From: Kuafuiihalomonas phototrophica
GTDB taxonomy: Bacteria > Myxococcota > Kuafuiibacteriia > Kuafuiibacteriales > Kuafuiibacteriaceae
Direction: 5' to 3'
DNA: 10,988 nt
NCBI GenBank assembly: GCA_031800475.1
Contig: DAPKRQ010000165.1
Coordinates: forward strand, 1-10,988
Position numbers and translations under genes: made by a program
Shown here: piece after piece, positions 1-6,313 of the stretch
Layout of the letters: the number at the start of each line of letters is the position of its first letter
Numbering within the stretch: position 1 is the first letter of the stretch
The notes under the pieces: model-generated
What the model was told of the DNA's origin: nothing
What the model saw: only the letters and a program-made list of their open reading frames with translations
Databases searched by the model: none

Positions 1-771
1 GAGGGGTCGTCTCCCGGCAGAGCCTCCTACGGTCGTTCCGGGCCAGATCCCAGGCAGCGGGCGGGTGGAACGGGCGTCGAAGGTAATGGCGCCCGCCCGA
101 CGGAGCGTCGGGCCGGCACGTGGCCGGGCACCGGTCCGACACGATCGACCCCTGCGCCCGGGAGCGCTCGAAGCCCTGGGGACGCCTCCGCTGTCACCCG
201 CGCGGCAGCGGCCAGGTCGACGGAGAGTGGAGCGTCGACGGAGAAGCCGGCTTCCCGATCGCCGGAGCGTTCTGCTGGCGGCTCGGCCCGGAGGCTGGCC
301 CGCCTCGAACCCCGTTCCGAGCGGCGCGCCGGACGAAGGAATGCCCGCGGGCCCGGCGGCGCCCGACCCTTGGCCCGGCTCGATGGCCGCCCGGCCCCAC
401 CGCGGAACGAACCCGCCCCGGCGCCGACCTCCTCGGCTCCGAGTCGGGAGGCGGCGGTCCTGACCTTCATCGGTTTCAAGATTCGGGGGCCCACATCCAG
501 GGTCTTCGTTCGCGTGGACCGACCGGTGAAACCGCGCTGGATTCGGCAGGGAACGGGCGAATGGGTGCTTCGCCTGCCCCGGACCCGAATCCACGAGGAA
601 AACAATGCCCGACCGCTGGACACTTCGTTCTTCGATAGCCCGGTGGACTGGGTCCGAGCTCAGCAAAAGGGGCCCGATACCGACGTTTACATCCGTTTCC
701 GAGCACCAGCTTCCCCGACATTGAAGCGGATCGGCACCACCGTGGCGGTGGATTTTCAGTCGGGTTCGTGA
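1..771 (+). CDS. AMIN-like domain protein with low-complexity linker, 5'-truncated
   Basis: Frame 1 has no stop from the first base to the TGA at 769-771, so this is the 3' end of a gene that starts before the window. About the first 150 visible residues are Arg/Gly/Ser/Pro/Ala-rich, with no predicted structure and no hydrophobic segment, as in a disordered linker. From about base 451 the sequence changes to a folded-looking domain of about 105 residues with alternating beta-type segments (VLTFIGFKI, RVFVRVD, WVLRLP, DVYIRFRA, TVAVDF). That pattern resembles the AMIN domain, a beta domain of cell-envelope proteins such as AmiC amidase and PilQ that helps localise them. The ATG-less GTG, TTG or ATG codons inside the linker are unlikely true starts because the frame is open upstream. 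The AMIN call rests on the strand pattern only; the N-terminal part, and hence the function, is not visible. Confidence 0.65.
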   Translation, partial: EGSSPGRASYGRSGPDPRQRAGGTGVEGNGARPTERRAGTWPGTGPTRSTPAPGSARSPGDASAVTRAAAARSTESGASTEKPASRSPERSAGGSARRLARLEPRSERRAGRRNARGPGGARPLARLDGRPAPPRNEPAPAPTSSAPSREAAVLTFIGFKIRGPTSRVFVRVDRPVKPRWIRQGTGEWVLRLPRTRIHEENNARPLDTSFFDSPVDWVRAQQKGPDTDVYIRFRAPASPTLKRIGTTVAVDFQSGS

Positions 772-786
772 CCTCCTCCGGGGAGT

Positions 787-798
787 CGCCGGCCGGCG
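787..798. terminator. Perfect GC palindrome between convergent genes, possible weak terminator
   Basis: CGCCGGCCGGCG is a perfect 12-bp palindrome in the 76-bp gap between the convergent stops at 771 and 848. It can be extended by GAG/CTC if one base is bulged. There is no T-tract on either side, so an intrinsic terminator is only weakly supported. Its position between two convergent genes is the main argument. Confidence 0.2.
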
Positions 799-847
799 CT
801 CCGATGCGTGGCGGATGGTTGAAGGCCGGGCTGCCGGAGGTGGAGAA

Positions 848-1207
848 TCAGCCCCGAATGTGCACGCCGCCGAGTTCGTGGCCGCCGAACTGACCGCTCT
901 GCCGGCCCAGCAGGCTCTCCCGAGGCTGAGCCCCCGGCACGACCCCAGCCCGGCCGGTCTCAGCCAGCTTCACCCATCGATGGTGATGGTGCTCTTCGAT
1001 GTCTTGCACCTTCTCGACCGCCGCTTGGTAGTTCTGGGTGGCCCTCTGGGCCTCCTTTTGCTGCCAGAACGCCTCATCTCGGGAGCGGTCCTTGTCGTCG
1101 ACCAGCCCCATCTGGCGCAGGCGGTCGTCGAAGGCCACGACATGCTGACCGTGGGCGCTGCTCCCGTTCCACAGGTTGGAAATGGTGGACATCAAGCTCG
1201 AGAACAC
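848..1207 (-). CDS. Small hypothetical protein with a tetra-histidine run
   Basis: This is a 119-residue protein of no recognised family. The GTG start at 1207 is chosen because a consensus AGGAGG lies 8 nt upstream; the in-frame ATG at 1192 would sit too far from it. The N-terminus (1-35) has mixed character. Residues about 40-85 are charged and Gln-rich (FWQQKEAQRA, then VEKVQDIEEHHHHRW) and look like one long amphipathic helix or coiled coil, with four His at 73-76. The tail from about residue 85 is Gly/Arg/His-rich (GQFGGHELGGVHIRG) and probably flexible. There is no signal peptide, membrane segment or cysteine. The EEHHHH cluster could bind a metal, but that is inference from composition. 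It is transcribed divergently from the TetR-family gene and might share its control region. Confidence 0.7.
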   Translation of the reverse strand: MFSSLMSTISNLWNGSSAHGQHVVAFDDRLRQMGLVDDKDRSRDEAFWQQKEAQRATQNYQAAVEKVQDIEEHHHHRWVKLAETGRAGVVPGAQPRESLLGRQSGQFGGHELGGVHIRG

Positions 1208-1326
1208 GGTTCCGACCTCCTGATGGCGTTATCGGACAGGCCCCCTGAAGGTTGCGTCGATCCGACGGCTCCCCGGCCGCTCCGTTTCGGGTTGACCGAT
1301 GAGGGCGGCCTGCCGAGACCCGAACG
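1208..1326. promoter_or_regulatory. Divergent intergenic control region with a candidate TetR operator
   Basis: This 119-bp gap separates divergent starts and is the only sizeable non-coding stretch ahead of the five-gene operon, so promoters for both directions should lie here. An inverted repeat, CGTCG-ATC-CGACG, sits at 1255-1267 and could be a half-site pair for the adjacent TetR-family regulator. TTGACC at 1292-1297 resembles a -35 element for the operon, but no good -10 follows at 17 bp. On the minus strand GATAAC (1233-1228) is a weak -10-like match. The assignments are tentative. Confidence 0.35.
1216..1221 (-). promoter_or_regulatory. Consensus Shine-Dalgarno AGGAGG deciding a GTG start
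   Basis: On the minus strand AGGAGG is followed by 8 nt and then GTG at 1207. It is the strongest ribosome binding site seen in the window. It fixes the start of the 119-residue hypothetical protein and supports that minus-strand frame over the longer overlapping plus-strand open frame. Confidence 0.75.
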
Positions 1327-1968
1327 GTGCACGGCCCGCCGAAACGCGCTCCCGGAGTCTCCGACCCCACCGGGCGCAGGCAGCAGATCCTGACCGCCGC
1401 GGCTGAGGTTTTCGCCGATAAGGGTTTTTATAAGACCCGGGTCTCGGACATCGCCCAGCGGGCCGGGGTGGCCCACGGTCTGATTTACCATTACTTCCCC
1501 TCCAAGGACGCCCTTCTGCAGTCGATCTTCGAGGATCACTGGGGGTTGTTCTTGAAGGTCCTGGAGGACTTGCGAGACCAGTCCGACGTGCGCGCCACCG
1601 AAAAGCTGACCCGCGTGGCGGTGTGGCTGGTCGAGGCCATGGCAGTCGTTCCCAGCATCATCCAGGTCATCATCCAGGAGGTGTCCCGGTCTCGGCGCTA
1701 CGTTCATCCCGAGCAGCAGACTGCGTTCCAGTCGGCCTTCAAGGTCGTGCAGAGCATCATCGAGGACGGCCAAGCCCATGGCGACATCGACCCCGAGCTC
1801 GAGCGCGCCACCGTGACCCACATGTTCTTTGGCGCCATGGAAACCGTGTGCACCGGCTTCATTTTGGGTCACATCAGATACTCGGAGCCAGGCCGAGCCG
1901 AGGCTGTGAAGAAGACCTTTGAACGGGTCCTGGTTCACGGCATATCCACCAAGCGAGCAAAGGCATGA
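1327..1968 (+). CDS. TetR/AcrR family transcriptional regulator, FadR-like
   Basis: This 213-residue protein has the TetR layout: an N-terminal DNA-binding domain (about 17-64) and a helical ligand and dimerisation domain. The signature region is clear: ILTAAAEVFADKGFYKTRVS (21-40), then DIAQRAGVAHGLIYHYFPSK (41-60), the helix-turn-helix with the typical Tyr-x-Tyr-Phe end. The N-terminal half and the following acidic helix resemble Bacillus FadR (YsiA), a repressor of beta-oxidation genes released by long-chain acyl-CoA; similarity in the ligand domain cannot be judged by eye. The start is GTG at 1327, with only a weak purine-rich stretch (CGAGA) before it; no better in-frame start precedes the DNA-binding domain. 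The stop overlaps the crotonase start by ATGA, so the two are translationally coupled. It probably autoregulates this operon in response to an acyl-CoA; the ligand is inference. Confidence 0.92.
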   Translation: MHGPPKRAPGVSDPTGRRQQILTAAAEVFADKGFYKTRVSDIAQRAGVAHGLIYHYFPSKDALLQSIFEDHWGLFLKVLEDLRDQSDVRATEKLTRVAVWLVEAMAVVPSIIQVIIQEVSRSRRYVHPEQQTAFQSAFKVVQSIIEDGQAHGDIDPELERATVTHMFFGAMETVCTGFILGHIRYSEPGRAEAVKKTFERVLVHGISTKRAKA

Positions 1969-2747
1969 CGACCGAAGACCCCATACTCTATCAAAAAGAC
2001 GGACGGATCATTCGCATCACCATCAACCGTCCGAGCAAACGCAACGCTTTGACCCAGCAAATGCTCAAGGATCTGGACCAAGCGTTCGCTCGGGCCGACG
2101 AGGACGCGGATGCGTGTGTCGTCGTGTTGCGTGGCGCAGGAGATCAGGCTTTCTGCGCCGGCGCAGATCTGTCGACCATGTCTGGCGGCGCGTTCTTGGA
2201 GACATACGACGCCCGCAGCCTGTTTCCGAACTTGTTCCTTCGAATGTTGCGTCATGGCAAAGCGACGCTCGCGGCCGTCAATGGGCACTGCGTGGCTGGT
2301 GGCATGGGTCTCATGCTGGCCTGCGACCTGGCCATCGCGAAGGCAGGCAGCAAGTTCGGGACTCCGGAAATCGCTCGTGGACTGTTCCCGTTCATGATTT
2401 CCGCGCTGATCAGCCGGACCGTCCCTCGTCGCAGTGCTCGGGAGATGATGCTTCTCGGCGAGACCTTTTCAGCGGAACGGGCCGAGGAATTGTCGCTGGT
2501 GAACCGGACGGTGCACGCCGAGGATTTCGACGCCGAAGTCGAGCGGTGGGCACAAAAGCTCGCCTCCCACTCTCCCGCAGTACTTCGTCTCGGTCGTCGC
2601 GCGCTGATCCAGCAGGAGGGGATGCCGATCGATGGTGCCTTCGCCCACCTGCAGGGACTCATCACCGTGAATGCCATGCTGGAGGACGCTGCCGAGGGGA
2701 TCGCGGCGTTCTTCGACAAGAGGACGCCCGAGTTCAAAGGGCGCTGA
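1965..2747 (+). CDS. Enoyl-CoA hydratase/isomerase (crotonase) family protein
   Basis: This 260-residue protein has the usual length and architecture of the crotonase family, cytosolic enzymes that stabilise an acyl-CoA enolate in an oxyanion hole. Visible marks: TINRPSKRNAL near the N-terminus (19-29), the CoA/oxyanion segment AFCAGADL (62-69), the second oxyanion segment VNGHCVAGGMGLMLACD (105-121), FGTPEI (131-136) and a C-terminal FFDKRTPEFKG characteristic of the family. Aligned by eye to rat mitochondrial hydratase, the Glu164 equivalent is kept (Glu135), but the Glu144 equivalent is Gly115. That fits a one-glutamate crotonase such as an isomerase better than a classic two-glutamate hydratase. 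The start ATG at 1965 overlaps the regulator stop; the gap to the biotin carboxylase gene is 12 nt. Likely roles are fatty-acid or branched-chain acyl-CoA breakdown; the exact substrate cannot be read from sequence. Confidence 0.93.
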   Translation: MTTEDPILYQKDGRIIRITINRPSKRNALTQQMLKDLDQAFARADEDADACVVVLRGAGDQAFCAGADLSTMSGGAFLETYDARSLFPNLFLRMLRHGKATLAAVNGHCVAGGMGLMLACDLAIAKAGSKFGTPEIARGLFPFMISALISRTVPRRSAREMMLLGETFSAERAEELSLVNRTVHAEDFDAEVERWAQKLASHSPAVLRLGRRALIQQEGMPIDGAFAHLQGLITVNAMLEDAAEGIAAFFDKRTPEFKGR

Positions 2748-2759
2748 GGACCATCGACC

Positions 2760-4115
2760 ATGTTCGAACGACTGCTGGTGGCCAACCGCGGCGAGATCGC
2801 CCGCCGCGTGATTCGAACGGCTCGACGACTCTCGATCCACACCGTTGCCGTCTGTTCCGACGTAGACGCTTCGGCTCCGTTCGCGCGAGAAGCGGACGAA
2901 CACCATGTGATCGGTGAGGCGCCTCCAAAAGACAGCTACCTCGACGTCGCCAAGATCCTGGACGTTGCGAAGCGGGCCCGGGTGGATGCGATCCATCCCG
3001 GGTACGGGTTCTTGTCGGAGAATGCAGACTTTGCCGAGGCTGTGGCTGCGGCCGGAATTCGCTTCGTGGGACCGAGCCCAGACACCATCCGCAAGGTGGG
3101 CGGCAAGCTGGACGCGCGAGCGATCGCCGAACGAGCCCGGGTGCCCGTGGTGCCGGGCTCGGGGGCCATCGGCTCGGTCGAAGCGGCCCGGAGCTACGCG
3201 GCAGAGATCGGCTTTCCGGTGTTGATCAAGGCCGCGGCTGGGGGAGGGGGTATCGGCATGACCACGGTCGAGTCTCCCGAAAAGGTGGACCGAGCCTTCG
3301 CCGACGCGCAGAAAAAGGGTCGAACCTTTTTCGGTGACGACACGGTGTACATCGAAAAACTGATCGAGTCTCCCGCGCACCTGGAGGTGCAGGTCCTCGG
3401 AGATGGCGAGGGGAAGGTGTGGGTGCTCGGCGACCGAGATTGCACCGTCCAACGGCGACATCAGAAGGTGATCGAAGAGACTCCGTCACCACGGCTGGAC
3501 GACGCTACCCGGCAACAGATGCTTTCGGCGGCGGCGCGTTTGGCCGAAGAGGCGGGATACGTGAACGCAGGCACCGTGGAGATGATTCACGCGGGAGCCG
3601 GACCGGACGCGGGTCGCTTCTACTTCCTCGAAGTCAACAGTCGGTTGCAGGTTGAGCACCCGGTCACCGAGATGGTGACCGGCGTAGACCTGGTCGAGGA
3701 GCAGTTGCGGGTCGCTGCAGGCCTGGGTGTGACCGACGGGGTTCGACGGCCCGTGTTTCGAGGGCACGCCATCGAGGCTCGAGTGTGTGCCGAGAATCCC
3801 TCGAAGCGATTCTTTCCGAGCCCCGGGCAGCTCGGTCGGGTCACCTTTCACGAAGCGGATCATGTTCGGATCGACTCCGGGGTAGAGTCCGGGTCTCGCG
3901 TGCCCCCGAACTACGATTCGCTCCTGGCGAAGGTCGTGGCCTGGGGAGACGATCGAGCGGAGGCCATCCAGCGATTGTCCGAAGCGCTCCAAAACAGCGA
4001 GATTCAGGGAGTGACCACCAATGTGTCGGCTCTCGTGGACGCGCTAAGGTCCGAGGGATTCCGCTCGGGTCGACACGATACGGGGCTCTTGGCCCGTCTC
4101 GGCTACGAGAGCTGA
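2760..4115 (+). CDS. accC: Biotin carboxylase subunit of an acyl-CoA carboxylase
   Basis: This protein catalyses ATP- and bicarbonate-dependent carboxylation of biotin on a carrier protein, the first half-reaction of acetyl-, propionyl- or methylcrotonyl-CoA carboxylases. Its 451 residues match stand-alone AccC (about 450) and there is no C-terminal biotinyl domain with a Met-Lys-Met site. Domains in order: N-terminal fold (VANRGEIARR 7-16, HPGYGFLSEN 79-88), ATP-grasp (Lys157 and the glycine loop AAAGGGGIGM 158-167), RDCTVQRRHQKV (226-237), metal-binding EVNSRLQVEHPVTEM (291-305) and the C-terminal domain with catalytic-type Arg341. The glycine loop has Ile165 where E. coli has Arg and propionyl-CoA carboxylase has Lys. 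GAGGA lies 9 nt before the ATG. No carrier or carboxyltransferase gene lies in the window, so acetyl-CoA versus another acyl-CoA cannot be decided; the symbol describes the subunit type only. Confidence 0.93.
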   Translation: MFERLLVANRGEIARRVIRTARRLSIHTVAVCSDVDASAPFAREADEHHVIGEAPPKDSYLDVAKILDVAKRARVDAIHPGYGFLSENADFAEAVAAAGIRFVGPSPDTIRKVGGKLDARAIAERARVPVVPGSGAIGSVEAARSYAAEIGFPVLIKAAAGGGGIGMTTVESPEKVDRAFADAQKKGRTFFGDDTVYIEKLIESPAHLEVQVLGDGEGKVWVLGDRDCTVQRRHQKVIEETPSPRLDDATRQQMLSAAARLAEEAGYVNAGTVEMIHAGAGPDAGRFYFLEVNSRLQVEHPVTEMVTGVDLVEEQLRVAAGLGVTDGVRRPVFRGHAIEARVCAENPSKRFFPSPGQLGRVTFHEADHVRIDSGVESGSRVPPNYDSLLAKVVAWGDDRAEAIQRLSEALQNSEIQGVTTNVSALVDALRSEGFRSGRHDTGLLARLGYES

Positions 4116-4918
4116 TGGCGATCGAAGAAGCACCTTGGCCGCGGGGCCTGGCTGGAGCGTGGACCGGAGCGGCGGGGGCCCTTCGCGGGCTTGGCCGGGT
4201 GCTCTCCGACCCGAAGTCGAGACTGGAGGCGATCATCCCCATCGTGCTCACGGGGGTGCTCTACGTGGTGGCCGCACTGGGGTTGGCGTTCGGCAGCGGT
4301 CCCCTGCTCGGGCTGCTTTGGGACATGCCCGAAGCGATCGGATGGCTCGTCCTGTGGTGGGTGGCGCGGGTCACGTTGGCGCTGGGTCTGTTCTTGGTGC
4401 TGCTTCTGTTGTTCGCCGCGGTTGTGGAGGCTCTTGCCGGTCCATTTTTGGAAAAGTCGATGATCCGGTCCCTCCGCCGCGCCGGGATCGACCCCGAACC
4501 CACCCCATTTTGGGACAACACGTTGGTGGAACTCGTCCGCGGCATCGTTTTTTCGGTGCTCGCGATGGTGCCGGTCTTGCTCGCCGCCGTGCCCGCCATC
4601 GGGGTTGGGTTCGCCGTGCTCGCCGCTGTCGCGACGAGCTTTGGACTCGGCAGCGGTCCCTGGAGCGCCGTTTTGGTCCTGACGGGGCGGCGCTGGCGCG
4701 AGCGCATGTCCTGGCTATGGCAGCAGCGCATGCTCGTGACCGGGCTCGGAGCGATTTCGGCCCTCGGACTGCTCGTCCCCGTTCTCGGCTGGCTGGTTCT
4801 CCCGGCCTCGCACGTGGCCGCCGCCGAAATCTATGGGCGGTTGCAGGGCCCGCGAAAGTCCACACCGCCTCAGCCATCCGGGATGCGCTCCACAGTTGCC
4901 GGACGCGGCGATTCTTGA
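4115..4918 (+). CDS. EI24-domain (CysZ-like) integral membrane protein
   Basis: The protein has 267 residues if it starts at the ATG at 4115, which overlaps the biotin carboxylase stop by one base (TGATG). A longer frame from GTG 3785 would overlap that gene by over 300 bases and is rejected. A cytosolic N-terminus of about 37 residues precedes several strongly hydrophobic stretches: about 38-60, 73-108, 143-178 and 207-232, some long enough for two passes or for helical hairpins. AGPFLEKSMI (108-117) and the PASHVAAAEIYGR segment near 230-242 fit the EI24 family, which includes the bacterial sulfate transporter CysZ (about 250 residues). The tail is Pro/Arg/Ser-rich. It sits 29 nt before a glutamate-cysteine ligase gene, so a role in sulfate or cysteine supply is attractive, but EI24 proteins are diverse and transport is inference. 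Confidence 0.8.
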   Translation: MAIEEAPWPRGLAGAWTGAAGALRGLGRVLSDPKSRLEAIIPIVLTGVLYVVAALGLAFGSGPLLGLLWDMPEAIGWLVLWWVARVTLALGLFLVLLLLFAAVVEALAGPFLEKSMIRSLRRAGIDPEPTPFWDNTLVELVRGIVFSVLAMVPVLLAAVPAIGVGFAVLAAVATSFGLGSGPWSAVLVLTGRRWRERMSWLWQQRMLVTGLGAISALGLLVPVLGWLVLPASHVAAAEIYGRLQGPRKSTPPQPSGMRSTVAGRGDS

Positions 4919-4947
4919 TTGCGTGCCCCCGCCCACGAGCGCCCCCC

Positions 4948-6300
4948 ATGTCGAAACCGATGACGCAGGTTCGGGAAGAGCTGTTGAACCTCCCGATGTC
5001 CGAGGCCAGCCTCGAAGACCTTCGCTCCCTGTTTTTGCAGGCCGCCAAACCCGAGTCCGAATGGATGGTGGGGGCCGAATTCGAGGTGTTTGCGGTGCAA
5101 AAACGCGATCTGCACCCCGCTGACCACGGCGAACTCGCCATGCTCATCGAGCAGATCGGTGCTTCGGGCTCCTGGGACTTCGAACGGGAACGAGGCGGGA
5201 CGTTGGTCGGCCTGAAGGGTCCGTCGAGATCGGTGTCGCTGGAGCCGGGCGGCCAGCTCGAATATGCGACCAGTCCTCACCGGCAGCTTCGCGCGATGCG
5301 CGACGAGCTGTTGGCGTACTGCGACGAGCTGAAAGAGGCGGGCGCACGGGCCGGGCTCACGTTCCTTTGTCTCGGTCATCAGCCGTTCGTCCATGTCGAG
5401 GATGCACCCCGCATGCCCAAGGCCCGATATGACCGCATGCGCAGCTATCTGGGCCCCCGCGGCGCCAGAGCCATGGAGATGATGCTCCTGACCGGGAGCA
5501 TCCAGTGTGCTCTGGACTTTTCGGACGAAACGAATCTGACGAACAAGATTCGAACGGCTACGCGCGCTTCTCCATTCATCGCTGCCCTCACATCCGCTTC
5601 ACCCTTTACCCGAGGCAAACCCAACGGGTTCAAGAGCGTGCGTTACCAGGTTTGGCTCGAAACCGACTCCGAGCGGTGCGGGGTCTGGCCCGAGATGCTC
5701 GACGCCGAGGGACTCACGGCCGAACGCTACATCGAGCGGGCGCTCGGCGTCTCGCCGATGTTCCTGATGCGCGATGGCCAGTTTCGGGCCACCGAAGAGC
5801 GCCCGTTCGCACACTTCGTCGAGCACGGATTCGAAGGTCAGCCGGTTCGAGTCCGAGACTTCTTGGACCACCTGACCACCTTCTTTCCAGAAGTGCGGGT
5901 GAAAAACTACGTGGAGCTGCGGGGGTCCGACTGCTTACAGCCGAGATACGTGTCCGCCCTTGCCGGGTTTTGGCGCGGCATTTTGGACCACGAACCGACG
6001 CGGCTCGAGGTGGAAGACCGACTCGCTTCGATGGACTTCGAGGCCATTCAGAATCTACAGCCGGCAGTTGCCCGACGAGGGCTCGAAGCGGACAGCGCTG
6101 CGGGCCCGGTCGTCGAAGTGACCGAATGGCTGATCGAGACGGCCTATCAGCGGCTTCGAAATGGCTCACCCGATTGCGCCGAGTGTCTTCAACCCCTGCG
6201 TGACTTGGCACGCAATGGACGAAGTCCCGCCGATGCGCTTTTGGAGCGTGCGGCCGAATCGTCGGTTGCCACCGCCTTGCGTGAGCAGGTCCAGCTCTGA
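4948..6300 (+). CDS. gshA: Glutamate-cysteine ligase, plant/alphaproteobacterial type
   Basis: The enzyme joins glutamate and cysteine through the gamma-carboxyl with ATP, the first committed step of glutathione synthesis; related enzymes make gamma-glutamylcysteine for ergothioneine. Its 450 residues fit the plant-type bacterial family. Visible marks: GAEFEVF (42-48) for the family's GxExE metal/ATP-site strand, SLEPGGQLEYA (97-107), MPKARYDRM (156-164), LTGSIQCALDFSDE (181-194) and KNYVELRGSD (319-328), the counterpart of the plant YLE-x-RGAD motif. The ATG at 4948 has no clear Shine-Dalgarno; ATG 4960 and TTG 4915 are alternatives, so the exact start is uncertain by about 15 residues. It is the last gene of the operon. 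No glutathione synthetase gene is in view, so the final thiol is not known. The symbol reflects the reaction class. Confidence 0.9.
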   Translation: MSKPMTQVREELLNLPMSEASLEDLRSLFLQAAKPESEWMVGAEFEVFAVQKRDLHPADHGELAMLIEQIGASGSWDFERERGGTLVGLKGPSRSVSLEPGGQLEYATSPHRQLRAMRDELLAYCDELKEAGARAGLTFLCLGHQPFVHVEDAPRMPKARYDRMRSYLGPRGARAMEMMLLTGSIQCALDFSDETNLTNKIRTATRASPFIAALTSASPFTRGKPNGFKSVRYQVWLETDSERCGVWPEMLDAEGLTAERYIERALGVSPMFLMRDGQFRATEERPFAHFVEHGFEGQPVRVRDFLDHLTTFFPEVRVKNYVELRGSDCLQPRYVSALAGFWRGILDHEPTRLEVEDRLASMDFEAIQNLQPAVARRGLEADSAAGPVVEVTEWLIETAYQRLRNGSPDCAECLQPLRDLARNGRSPADALLERAAESSVATALREQVQL

Positions 6301-6313
6301 CTCGAGGCTGCGG

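Noticed and set aside
27..623. 198-residue minus-strand frame
   Set aside because: It overlaps the plus-strand frame that ends in a folded beta domain, and has only Arg/Ala/Gly-rich sequence.
815..1393. 192-residue plus-strand open frame
   Set aside because: It overlaps the start of the TetR gene and lies antisense to the small minus-strand gene that has a consensus ribosome binding site; its composition resembles no protein family.
1192..1938. 248-residue minus-strand open frame
   Set aside because: It is antisense to the clear TetR-family gene and is explained by high GC leaving few stops.
2469..3461. 330-residue minus-strand open frame
   Set aside because: It is antisense to the crotonase and biotin carboxylase genes, which carry unmistakable family motifs.
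4135..4947. N-terminal extension of the glutamate-cysteine ligase frame
   Set aside because: The extension is an out-of-frame, Arg-rich reading of the EI24 gene; homology to the ligase family begins after the ATG at 4948.
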